From NCBI GenBank assembly GCA_030595455.1, contig JAUVDF010000020.1, positions 1-9,910 of the forward strand: a stretch of DNA of 9,910 nt. The letters are read 5' to 3'. The translations under genes and the position numbers were made by a program. This stretch comes from Fidelibacterota bacterium (GTDB lineage: Bacteria > Fidelibacterota > UBA8477 > JABMPR01). This document shows positions 1-7,168 of this stretch, one piece after another (within the stretch, counting starts at the first letter, position 1; every line of letters begins with the position of its first letter). The notes beneath the pieces are model-generated. The model was given only the letters and a program-made list of their open reading frames with translations. It was not told the DNA's origin and searched no databases.

Positions 1-1
1 C

Positions 2-1081
2 CTGCGGGTTGCAAAACAGCTAGCCACGAAACTATCCAAAGCAGGCGCAAATGTCATATTGACTCGCCAGTCAGACACCGATGTAAGCCTTGGTGGGCGG
101 GCTGTTCTAGCTAAAAGACACCAAAGTCACCTGCTGGTGTCTATTCACCATAATGGTTCGCTTAATGATCCTGGAATTGACCTGCCAATTGTCTACTTTT
201 TCGGTGAAGCCACCCTAAATCCTGCTTCTGTTGATTTCGCCAGAATACTGCTGAGTAAAATGGAAGATAGTATGGTTTTTGAGCAAGCAGAGTCAGGCGC
301 AGTTTACAGCGACCATCTCATTTACAGCTCTGGTACATCTATCTTGAGAAACACCATCAGTCAAATGCCGGGAGTTATCGGTGAAGGGGGCTTCTTTACA
401 AATACTAATGGCGAGACCAGGCTAAAATCATCAGCCTATAATAAGCTTGAGGCAGAGGTCTATTATCAGGCAATTCTTGAATATTTCAGTCACGGCTTTC
501 CATCAGCGACACATCGACAAGCTGACTCTAGCCAGTACATCGATTTGGATAGAGCTCTTGATTTTCAATTAGATGATGGTTTAGGTGGCTACCTATTTGA
601 TGAGAACTCATTTATTGTGACTCAGGATGATGATACAATAAATTTTTCCTGGAATACCCAGAGTGGTGTATTAAGTCTTCACCCTGAACAGAGTGACAAG
701 CATGAAGTTACTTTTCAGATTTACGGTAGAAACTCAAAAGGGAATGCTTTGCATCCCGTTCGCTTTGTGCTCAGAACAGAAGCTGGATACAAGTGGAACG
801 CTTATGAGAAGTGGTCGGATGCTTTTGAAAAAGCAGAAGATCTATATACGAGGATTGACTCAAGCAACGAAGCCCATGATGATGAGAGGATTGAATTAAT
901 CAGTGAATCTCTCCACCTTTATCAATTAAGTCTTGAGCTACAGATTGTTCACCCTAAAGCCCGAGTAGCCGAAGAGAGAACGCTGACACTATTAAAACTT
1001 AAGCAACAGTATTCTGAGGATGATCTTTCTAGTGAAATAGAAGAACAAGCTAAAAAGATATTAGAATTCTATCCAGATTAA
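2..1081 (+). CDS. N-acetylmuramoyl-L-alanine amidase (Amidase_3), 5'-truncated, with C-terminal extension
   Basis: Zinc amidase predicted to cleave the bond between N-acetylmuramic acid and L-alanine in peptidoglycan, acting in the periplasm. The frame is open from base 2, and the residues before the TTG at 59 (through GANVIL, then TR) match the family, so the true start lies before the window, as must the first zinc histidine. Visible family signatures, counting from the TTG, are TRQSDTD (2-8), the SIHHN block with a zinc-ligand histidine (28-32), and GEGGFFTN (108-115) carrying the expected catalytic glutamate (codon 383-385). The amidase domain ends near residue 145. A region of about 190 residues follows: a beta-rich, Ig-like stretch (about 185-240), then charged helices (about 245-340) that could be TPR-like. 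I do not recognise this extension; it may bind the wall or a partner. The gene converges on the ATP-grasp gene with a 9-base gap. Confidence 0.85.
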   Translation: MRVAKQLATKLSKAGANVILTRQSDTDVSLGGRAVLAKRHQSHLLVSIHHNGSLNDPGIDLPIVYFFGEATLNPASVDFARILLSKMEDSMVFEQAESGAVYSDHLIYSSGTSILRNTISQMPGVIGEGGFFTNTNGETRLKSSAYNKLEAEVYYQAILEYFSHGFPSATHRQADSSQYIDLDRALDFQLDDGLGGYLFDENSFIVTQDDDTINFSWNTQSGVLSLHPEQSDKHEVTFQIYGRNSKGNALHPVRFVLRTEAGYKWNAYEKWSDAFEKAEDLYTRIDSSNEAHDDERIELISESLHLYQLSLELQIVHPKARVAEERTLTLLKLKQQYSEDDLSSEIEEQAKKILEFYPD

Positions 1082-1090
1082 CTCATCATT

Positions 1091-2263
1091 TTACTTTAAC
1101 TCTATAAACTCCCTCAAATCAGATTTAAGTAACCAATAAAGTTCACTCAAGTCATTTTCAGGCACTTCACACATCAAGAAGCCAAATAGCGGATATCGAT
1201 TATAATTGGTTTTTCTTAGTTCAAGCGGGCTGCTAATTTTCTTAAGTAGATCCTCATAATTGAAGCTCTTAATTTCTTCCCCATGAACACCCGTACTATT
1301 ATCTAACACAGCCAGCGCATGAACCTTTCCATTCTGGAGTTTTAGTATGGATTCCCAGTCAGGAGTGCTTCTTGTAATCAATTGTTCATAAATATTGACA
1401 CCCCAAGCGTATTGAGCCATGTCGGGGGTAGAACACCAACCACCAAAGCGTAATGGGTTGACTTCTATGGCATTCATTGACCCGCCTGAGTCAACCCTCA
1501 GTTCAATGTGTGCCGGAAAATTATTTAGCTCTAATATTGATCCCAATTTATCAAGATAGGCTTTCACGGGAGCTAAATACTGCAGCATCAGGTCGCCAGA
1601 TGTTATATAGACCCGATCACTTACATCTGAACCAGAGGCGAATAGGTGCTGCATCATATTAAATATCACTACTTCACCCTCATCATTGTAATAGCAATCA
1701 ACAGCAAATTCTTCACCGGGGATCACGTCTTCAATAATAAAATTGGTGTTATCCAGAACACCTTTGGGATACAGGCCTGTGATACTACTAATCGATTCAG
1801 AAAGGTGTGAGACAACTCGATCCCAGTGATTAGCATCTGTTACTTTGTAAACGCCCAAACTGAAGAACCCGACTGCTGGTTTTAAAATAACCGGGAAAGG
1901 AATTGACGCAGTAGACAGTGTAGCCAGCTCGGTATAGGCAATACCCTTATAAAAATATTCTGGGTGCAAGCTGGCCATCCTATCTCTAAACAGCACTTTG
2001 TCTTTAACCCTCAATATTCTATTAGCTAGAACACCCTCTTTTAAGTTTTCATAAATCCAACTTAAGGTGTTTTCTGAGTTTGTATACAGCAGTTCTTCTG
2101 GATTATCTCTAAGGTAATCGACCGCTTTGTTTTCACTTATATAATTAGTTTTTATGTCGTCTAAATATTTAACTGATTGATCTGTTTTAATAACTCGTAT
2201 TTGACATCTGTAGATCGTGTCTTTCAGGTAATCAGAAACATATGGTCCATCGATCAAAAACAT
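1091..2263 (-). CDS. ATP-grasp superfamily ligase (carboxylate-amine ligase-like), substrate unknown
   Basis: Predicted cytoplasmic enzyme that activates a carboxylate as an acyl-phosphate with ATP and joins it to an amine or similar nucleophile. Numbering from the upstream TTG at 2272: an N-terminal pre-ATP-grasp region (1-90); the ATP-binding stretch FPVILKP with Lys131 followed by a glycine-containing loop (GFFSLG); an acidic strand FIIEDVIPGEEF (178-189); and the metal-binding end HIELR and IEVNPLR with Glu257, Glu270 and Asn272. A C-terminal region of about 90 residues resembles the small domain seen in amino-acid ligase-type ATP-grasp proteins. I place the start at the ATG at 2263 (390 aa) rather than the TTG three codons earlier; neither has a clear Shine-Dalgarno. 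It is the last gene of a cluster, 58 bases after the transglutaminase-like gene. Peptide or amino-acid ligation is likely, but purine-type ligases share the fold, so the substrate is open. Confidence 0.85.
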   Translation of the reverse strand: MFLIDGPYVSDYLKDTIYRCQIRVIKTDQSVKYLDDIKTNYISENKAVDYLRDNPEELLYTNSENTLSWIYENLKEGVLANRILRVKDKVLFRDRMASLHPEYFYKGIAYTELATLSTASIPFPVILKPAVGFFSLGVYKVTDANHWDRVVSHLSESISSITGLYPKGVLDNTNFIIEDVIPGEEFAVDCYYNDEGEVVIFNMMQHLFASGSDVSDRVYITSGDLMLQYLAPVKAYLDKLGSILELNNFPAHIELRVDSGGSMNAIEVNPLRFGGWCSTPDMAQYAWGVNIYEQLITRSTPDWESILKLQNGKVHALAVLDNSTGVHGEEIKSFNYEDLLKKISSPLELRKTNYNRYPLFGFLMCEVPENDLSELYWLLKSDLREFIELK

Positions 2264-2321
2264 GGCTATCAATCAAGCACAGCTATTCAAGTGAGTCATC
2301 ATAATGTGTAATTACTTTTGC

Positions 2322-3779
2322 TCAATACTGTTGCGTTATAACCTTGATCTCAACATTACCCAGAACTGGGATCAGGTCTGTGAGATTCTCAAAATCACCT
2401 TCCAGCAAGGCAATGTGTGTAGCATCAGCTGGGAACTGATTCAGACTGGGATCTACATCTACCCACTCTCCATTTATAGCTACAACCGGCCAGGCGTGAA
2501 AAAGAAAACGCCCCTGCAAGTGAACCAGCCCAATATGGATTTTCGTTGGAATCTCTGCAGCCCGACTCAAAGCGGTGAATAGTGTCGTGTGCTCTGTACA
2601 ATCGCCAACACCTGTCGCCAGAATATCAACTGCACCAGAAATACTTGCCACCGGTCGTTTTTCTAAATATTCATAAACCCACTTAGTCAGGGTTCTACTG
2701 ACGGATCTATTTACGGATTCCTGCTTAAGTATCTTTTTTAGTTGATCTCGAATCTTTTGATGATCGCTTTGGATCATTGCTGAAGGCTTGAGGTGTTTTT
2801 TAATAGTCTTTTGGTCTACAGGTGAGCTGCCGGGAGTCAACCTTATGGTCAGCGGATTTTCACTTATAATATTTTGTCTTGAAGAACTTAACGGTCGTAG
2901 AATTTCAGGCGATATCCCCTCTAACTCCAGTACCAGCTCTGTTAACTTCTCTGTGTTCGTAATCGTATGACTCGGAATAATGGCGAATCCACTCAATAAG
3001 TCCACCTCTGGGGCATGCGATTTTGCCAAAGCCAGCTCTGGTGTTGTACGCTCCATCATCATACCCATGATGGTTTCTTCTTTGTAAGTTATCCCATTAT
3101 CATCCAGCCACATGATGGACGGTATTCCTTTGAACTCCATGCGCAGCTTATTTAGAATCATGTTTTTACCGCCAACCACTTGAATTTCTTTACCCTCATG
3201 ACTAATTGTAACATCAGCCATCTCATTTGACATGGGGTCATAGGCTGGTACCCGCACCTTATCTCCCTCAACAATACCTTTACTTGCGACCATCGGCTGG
3301 ATTGCAGAATAGGTATACAGATCCTCTGGAACTGTTATTGTTGTCTGGCTTGTGTCTTGGCCTTGAATCATTCTGAGTGTCATCACCGTACCTTGCTTTT
3401 CACCAAGCATGTGGGTCGAGTATTGATCAGATATCATTTTAAAATTAAATGAACTCAGACGAAAGAGGGTGTCCATAAAGGATGTATTTTCTAATAATAT
3501 CTCTGATTCTAAACCACCAAAAACGACATTAAGCTGAGTGGAACTCTTAATCCGGTAGCCTGCTTTTCCTCTGTTTTCAATAGAGTAGACAGTATGTCCC
3601 ATTTTACGACCATCATGAAAAATGTTCATCCATTCAGACTCACTGGGTAATTCTTTCAGACCAGTCTCGAGGGAAACATAATTTGAGGCCTTTTTATTAA
3701 AATAGCTTTTATAGATCAGAGCCCCTGTCAAAATCATCCAGACAGAAACAAGTAAAAGTAAATATATTCGTCTAGTCAT
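2322..3779 (-). CDS. Membrane-anchored transglutaminase-like protein (papain-like fold)
   Basis: 485 residues. An N-terminal hydrophobic segment (about 5-23) after the MTRR positive cluster acts as a signal anchor or uncleaved signal; there is no lipobox cysteine, so the body should sit in the periplasm tethered to the inner membrane. Residues 45-250 form a beta-rich region (for example DGRKMGHTVYSIE) typical of the N-terminal halves of large bacterial transglutaminase-like proteins. The C-terminal core (about 340-460) has the complete triad in order: Cys394 in GDCTEH, His428 in FHAW, Asp443 in VDPSLNQ. The family includes proteases, amidases and crosslinking enzymes, so the reaction cannot be fixed; peptide-bond hydrolysis or isopeptide chemistry are both possible. 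It starts 32 bases after the stop of the TonB receptor gene and is probably cotranscribed with it. No strong Shine-Dalgarno precedes the ATG, only an A-rich leader. Confidence 0.85.
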   Translation of the reverse strand: MTRRIYLLLLVSVWMILTGALIYKSYFNKKASNYVSLETGLKELPSESEWMNIFHDGRKMGHTVYSIENRGKAGYRIKSSTQLNVVFGGLESEILLENTSFMDTLFRLSSFNFKMISDQYSTHMLGEKQGTVMTLRMIQGQDTSQTTITVPEDLYTYSAIQPMVASKGIVEGDKVRVPAYDPMSNEMADVTISHEGKEIQVVGGKNMILNKLRMEFKGIPSIMWLDDNGITYKEETIMGMMMERTTPELALAKSHAPEVDLLSGFAIIPSHTITNTEKLTELVLELEGISPEILRPLSSSRQNIISENPLTIRLTPGSSPVDQKTIKKHLKPSAMIQSDHQKIRDQLKKILKQESVNRSVSRTLTKWVYEYLEKRPVASISGAVDILATGVGDCTEHTTLFTALSRAAEIPTKIHIGLVHLQGRFLFHAWPVVAINGEWVDVDPSLNQFPADATHIALLEGDFENLTDLIPVLGNVEIKVITQQY

Positions 3780-3811
3780 TATTGCGTTATTCTATTTTAT
3801 GTAGTCTTGGT

Positions 3812-5995
3812 TTATAGGTAGTTAAAACTTAGCCCCAGGTTAAGGGTCCATTTTCTCTGGTTAAAGTAGTTTTGTTCATCTTCTTCAGACAACAGATTTA
3901 ATGCCGTAAGTCCAACAACATACTCTATTCCCAGCAAGTGTAGTTTTATAGAGGAATATAGATTCACATTCTCACGCCCATCAAGCTGGATGGTATACCA
4001 ATTCATGTTGTCGGTTGTACCGCCAAAGAACTGCTTGCCCTCCTGGAAATATTGTAGCCTGATGTTACCGACTCTAAAATTTAATTCCACTTCCGCAACA
4101 TCCTTAAATTCAGGCTTATTCGGGAAAATGGTAAACGAGGATATATCGACCATGGTGCGTCCTGTATATATGCGCAAGACATCATCAAACATAGAAGACA
4201 TTACTGAGAGTTCCATTCCACTCAATTCAGTAGCTGTAGCATTTATTGGGGTTGGCAAGGCACGCGGGATATACATGTTATAAATTTTATCCACATAGCG
4301 GTTCTTGTAAATGGAAGCCTGGAAATCGATGGTTTCAATGAATGAATTTTGATTCTTTGGTTGAATGCTCGCCTGAAGACCAACTTCAGATGAAGAATTA
4401 AGTTCGGGATTCAGTTGGGTTCCCTGGTAGGCTACAATCGTTGTCTGGTCTCTAAGGTATAGTTCATTCATGCTCGGGTAGCGCAAATTAGTTCCAGAAG
4501 TATAAAAAAGCTGATACCTGAGATTCTTACGTTTTTTGCTCATGGTTACGCCACTACGTTTTGATACCTGGTCGTAAGCATCTGAGATATCATCATCAAT
4601 ATATAGCTCGTCATCCCAGAAAGCCCGGTGCTGTTTACTTAAACTAATATTATCATACCTAAAACTTGTATTAAGTTCAATATAGTCCACAAAGGGGACC
4701 TCTATGTCGGTGCGATATTTAATGATATCCGTAAATGAATACCAGTCCTGTCCCAGGGTAACCTCATGCTGATCAATATGATCCCAGGCAATATTGCTGG
4801 TTTGTGAAACACCTTGAAAATAATCTCGTCTAAATTCAAGTTTAAAGAAGTTGATCAAGGTTTTTGAAACAAACTTACTCTCTAAAGCGAATAACTCTAA
4901 TTCCTCGCTGGAATCATCAGAATATCCAAAGTCTGGATCCGTTGTATTGGTAAGGATACTCCCCCTTGTACGCTTTAAGGCTTGAAGGCCAAAATTCATA
5001 CTGCCAAATATATCACCTGTATATTTGAGCTGGGTGTACTTATCTGTGAGCTTATTTTCGTATTGATCCAGAGGATCAACAATTTCTGATATATCAATGA
5101 CATTTAACGAAAAATAATTTCCGGGATTCTTCATTGCTACCGTTGAGTAGAAATTAATAAACGCTCTAGTGGAAATTATATCTTCATTATAGTATCCAAG
5201 GGGCAGCCGTTCCTGGGCAGAGTACGTCAAACGTGCTCTCACGGGTCCATAGTGAAAATCATCGGATAAGCTATATGACCGTAAATCCCGATCAGTGTTC
5301 TGGAAATTTAAAGAGATTCCATTTTGCGTAGCCTGGGCAGGCTCTAGAACAACGACCCCTCCAAAAGCTCCAGACCCATATTGAAGAGTCCCTGCTCCCT
5401 TGATAATTGAGATTGTTTCGATATCGTTAAGGTTCAGCCAGGATAAGTCAAATCCGCCAACACGGCTGGAGTTTAGGGGAATTCCGTCATATATAATTAA
5501 AACTTCATTGGCATTACTACCACGGATTGATATCTCATGAGTGCCATTGGCACTCTCATCCACTATCACAGACGGATCGCGCTGTAGGGCTTCTTTTATT
5601 TCTATACTGCCCTGATCCAATAGGTCTTTCGTACGCAGGACAGTGACAATTGAAGGTAAGTCGGTCTGTTCCCATTCAAGCTTGGATGAAACGACTTCCA
5701 CTTCTTCCACATTCAAGACATCTTGACTTAATTCAACAAGGCCAAGATTGATTACTTCATGATAACTAAGCGTCGTATCAAGATATCCGATATAGGAAAA
5801 TTTGAGATCATTTGTCAGATACTTCTCGTCCAGGTTAAAGTAGCCCTCTATATCAGTATTGGCACCCTCTACGGTTCCAACAATAGTAATATTCACACTA
5901 GGTAATCCCTTACCTGTTTTTTTATCTATAACTTGAATGTTAGTGCTTGCCAGACCTGTGGAGAGCGTCATTAGAATAAGAAAAATATGTTTCAT
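3812..5995 (-). CDS. TonB-dependent outer-membrane receptor with CarboxypepD_reg-like N-terminal domain
   Basis: 727 residues. A signal peptide (about 1-17, MKHIFLILMTLSTGLAS) is followed by a carboxypeptidase-D-regulatory-like beta-sandwich domain (about 19-90; GKGLPSVNITIVGT and TDIEGYFNL are typical), which is common on Bacteroidota-type receptors. The plug domain spans about 112-219, with ALQRDPSV, the ISIRGSN block, VLIIYDGIPLN, IETISIIKGAGTLQYGSGAFGGVV. The remainder (220-727) is an amphipathic beta-barrel ending in an aromatic-rich strand (LGLSFNYL), as expected for Bam-dependent insertion. It should import a large or scarce substrate using TonB-ExbB-ExbD energy. Length and plug resemble BtuB/siderophore-type receptors rather than the larger SusC class, and no SusD partner is visible. 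Substrate unknown. First gene of a probable operon with the transglutaminase-like and ATP-grasp genes. The ATG at 5995 is supported by AAGGA eight bases upstream. Confidence 0.93.
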   Translation of the reverse strand: MKHIFLILMTLSTGLASTNIQVIDKKTGKGLPSVNITIVGTVEGANTDIEGYFNLDEKYLTNDLKFSYIGYLDTTLSYHEVINLGLVELSQDVLNVEEVEVVSSKLEWEQTDLPSIVTVLRTKDLLDQGSIEIKEALQRDPSVIVDESANGTHEISIRGSNANEVLIIYDGIPLNSSRVGGFDLSWLNLNDIETISIIKGAGTLQYGSGAFGGVVVLEPAQATQNGISLNFQNTDRDLRSYSLSDDFHYGPVRARLTYSAQERLPLGYYNEDIISTRAFINFYSTVAMKNPGNYFSLNVIDISEIVDPLDQYENKLTDKYTQLKYTGDIFGSMNFGLQALKRTRGSILTNTTDPDFGYSDDSSEELELFALESKFVSKTLINFFKLEFRRDYFQGVSQTSNIAWDHIDQHEVTLGQDWYSFTDIIKYRTDIEVPFVDYIELNTSFRYDNISLSKQHRAFWDDELYIDDDISDAYDQVSKRSGVTMSKKRKNLRYQLFYTSGTNLRYPSMNELYLRDQTTIVAYQGTQLNPELNSSSEVGLQASIQPKNQNSFIETIDFQASIYKNRYVDKIYNMYIPRALPTPINATATELSGMELSVMSSMFDDVLRIYTGRTMVDISSFTIFPNKPEFKDVAEVELNFRVGNIRLQYFQEGKQFFGGTTDNMNWYTIQLDGRENVNLYSSIKLHLLGIEYVVGLTALNLLSEEDEQNYFNQRKWTLNLGLSFNYL

Positions 5996-6003
5996 GTTTC
6001 CAG

Positions 6004-6008
6004 TCCTT
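6004..6008 (-). promoter_or_regulatory. Ribosome binding site of the TonB receptor gene
   Basis: On the minus strand AAGGA lies 8 bases before the ATG at 5995. It is among the clearest Shine-Dalgarno sequences in the window and fixes the receptor start, which also puts the signal peptide at the very N-terminus. Confidence 0.6.
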
Positions 6009-6070
6009 CATAAATGTATGAGACAGCTTGCTTGTAATGATTCAAGTTTACCATTCAAATACTTCCAATC

Positions 6071-6092
6071 TTTTAAGTTAAGCAACTTAGAA
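6071..6092. repeat. AT-rich inverted repeat upstream of the TonB receptor gene
   Basis: TAAGTT and AACTTA are perfect 6-base inverted arms around a 4-base AAGC spacer (6074-6089). One mismatched pair and two further matching pairs extend the arms to 9 bases. It lies 76-97 bases upstream of the receptor start, between the probable terminator of the transporter operon and the gene. That position would suit an operator or a small hairpin in the leader. It does not read as a Fur box (GATAATGATAATCATTATC). Short AT-rich palindromes also occur by chance, so function is uncertain. Confidence 0.3.
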
Positions 6093-6096
6093 CAAT

Positions 6097-6130
6097 AAAA
6101 AGGAGAAAAAGACGGGGCTCTCTGTCCCCC
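6097..6130 (-). terminator. Probable rho-independent terminator of the Yej/Opp transporter operon
   Basis: On the minus strand, starting about 34 bases after the stop of the OppF-type gene, a run of five G (6126-6130) can pair with CCCC (6114-6117) across a short loop. GTC and then TTTTTCTCCTTTTT follow. The stem is short (4 G-C pairs) but all G-C and placed directly before the T-tract. A CCCCT on the minus strand (6154-6158) could instead pair with AGGGG (6127-6131), competing with the terminator stem. Weak but well positioned, since it separates the two minus-strand operons. Confidence 0.45.
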
Positions 6131-6163
6131 TCGGGAAGTAAATGAACTGCGGCAGGGGTTATT

Positions 6164-7168
6164 CTATTTTACGATTGGACAGGCCACAAAGTGATCACTT
6201 GCATGCTCTTCAAAAACGGGCTTTTCCTCTGCGCAAGAGGGTTCTGCTACCGGACAACGAGTTCTGAAAGCACACCCACTGGGTTTATTCAATGGCGTCG
6301 GTACATCCCCTTTTAAAACAATTCGCTTTCGATTTTTCCGACTGGGGTCCGGTAAGGGAACAGCCGAAAGCAAGGCTTTGCTATAAGGATGTCTGGGATG
6401 ATGATAAACCTCGTGAGCATTCCCATACTCAGCCATATCGCCTAAGTACATGACTGCAATTTTATCTGAAATATGCTCAACCACAGATAGATCATGGGCA
6501 ATAAACAGGTATGAGACATCGAACTCTTCCTGTAAATCCATCATGAGATTAATGACTTGAGCCTGGATAGAGACATCGAGTGCAGATACCGGTTCATCAC
6601 AAATAATCAAATCCGGATTGGTGGCTAAAGCCCGGGCAATTCCAACCCGTTGACGCTGTCCACCAGAAAACTCATGGGGATAACGGCGGGCTTGCTCTGG
6701 CTGTAAACCTACTTTATCCAGCAGCCAGGCGACTCGTTCGGCCTGCTCTTTATTATTCATGTTGGTGTGTAATTGTAAGGGTTCGCTGATGATCTGAGCA
6801 ACAGTCATACGGGGGTTGAGTGATGCATAGGGATCTTGGAAAATCATTTGAACCCTGGATCTATATTTTCGTATTTGACTGGAAGTCAATGCCGCAAAAT
6901 CCACCACCTTATCATCAAAATGGTACTCGATACTTCCGCCAATCTCAACATCTGGCGCAACATGACGGAGTATATTTATCATGGCTCTGCCAACTGTTGT
7001 TTTTCCACAGCCAGACTCTCCAACCATCCCCACTATTTGTTTACGGTCAATGGAAAAAGAGATCCCATCCACTGCTTTCACAGAAGCTATTCGCTTAGAG
7101 AAAACGCCCCCGTGCACAGGGAAATAGACTGACAGATTTTTTACATCAACGAGGGTTTTATTACTCAT
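6164..7168 (-). CDS. oppF: Peptide ABC transporter ATP-binding protein, OppF/DppF type
   Basis: One of two cytoplasmic nucleotide-binding subunits that power the peptide importer. 334 residues, normal for the family. Motifs in order: Walker A GESGCGKT (50-57), Q-loop Gln111 in MIFQDPYASLNP, signature FSGGQRQ (167-173), Walker B LIICDEP (187-193), D-loop SALD, H-loop His225 in AHD. The C-terminal oligopeptide/dipeptide transporter extension has the family's cysteine pattern (Cys299, Cys305, Cys312, plus Cys330). An iron-sulfur cluster at this place has been reported in DppD-type relatives; whether it forms here is inference. The start ATG overlaps the stop of the OppD-type gene by 4 bases (ATGA), implying translational coupling. 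It is the last gene of the operon, followed by the probable terminator. It serves as an internal reference: it has no membrane insertions, unlike its partner. Confidence 0.95.
   Translation of the reverse strand: MSNKTLVDVKNLSVYFPVHGGVFSKRIASVKAVDGISFSIDRKQIVGMVGESGCGKTTVGRAMINILRHVAPDVEIGGSIEYHFDDKVVDFAALTSSQIRKYRSRVQMIFQDPYASLNPRMTVAQIISEPLQLHTNMNNKEQAERVAWLLDKVGLQPEQARRYPHEFSGGQRQRVGIARALATNPDLIICDEPVSALDVSIQAQVINLMMDLQEEFDVSYLFIAHDLSVVEHISDKIAVMYLGDMAEYGNAHEVYHHPRHPYSKALLSAVPLPDPSRKNRKRIVLKGDVPTPLNKPSGCAFRTRCPVAEPSCAEEKPVFEEHASDHFVACPIVK

Larger units (their letters stand above)
5996..6163 (-). promoter_or_regulatory. Intergenic leader region of the TonB receptor operon
   Basis: The only substantial non-coding gap in the window (168 bases). 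Read on the minus strand it contains, in order, the probable terminator, the AT-rich inverted repeat, an AT-rich stretch and the receptor ribosome binding site. A promoter for the receptor operon is expected here. I see only weak candidates (TTGCTT or TTGAAT as -35, with no good -10 at standard spacing) and no clear Bacteroidota TAnnTTTG box. No riboswitch was recognised; the leader after the terminator is only about 100 bases. Confidence 0.4.

Noticed and set aside
59..61. TTG at 59 as the start of the amidase gene
   Set aside because: The frame is open back to base 2 and the residues encoded there (GANVIL, then TR) match the amidase family, so the gene begins upstream of the window.
51..62. 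ATG at 51 as a start codon
   Set aside because: It is in another frame and meets a stop after three codons.
693..899. Plus-strand open frame of 68 codons in another frame of the amidase gene
   Set aside because: Fully inside the amidase gene, with no independent support.
1079..1100. Bidirectional terminator between the convergent amidase and ATP-grasp genes
   Set aside because: Only nine bases separate the stops, and I see no stem-loop in or beside the gap.
2304..2582. Plus-strand open frame of 92 codons
   Set aside because: Antisense to the 3' end of the transglutaminase-like gene, whose catalytic core is encoded on the other strand; no family features or ribosome binding site.
3990..4283. 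Plus-strand open frame of 97 codons
   Set aside because: Antisense to the beta-barrel part of the TonB receptor; no recognisable protein features.
6071..6092. Fur box controlling the TonB receptor
   Set aside because: The palindrome TAAGTT/AACTTA does not resemble the GATAAT hexamer repeats of a Fur site.
6820..7132. Two overlapping plus-strand open frames
   Set aside because: Both are antisense to the Walker A to Q-loop part of the OppF-type gene and overlap each other; shadows of a conserved gene.
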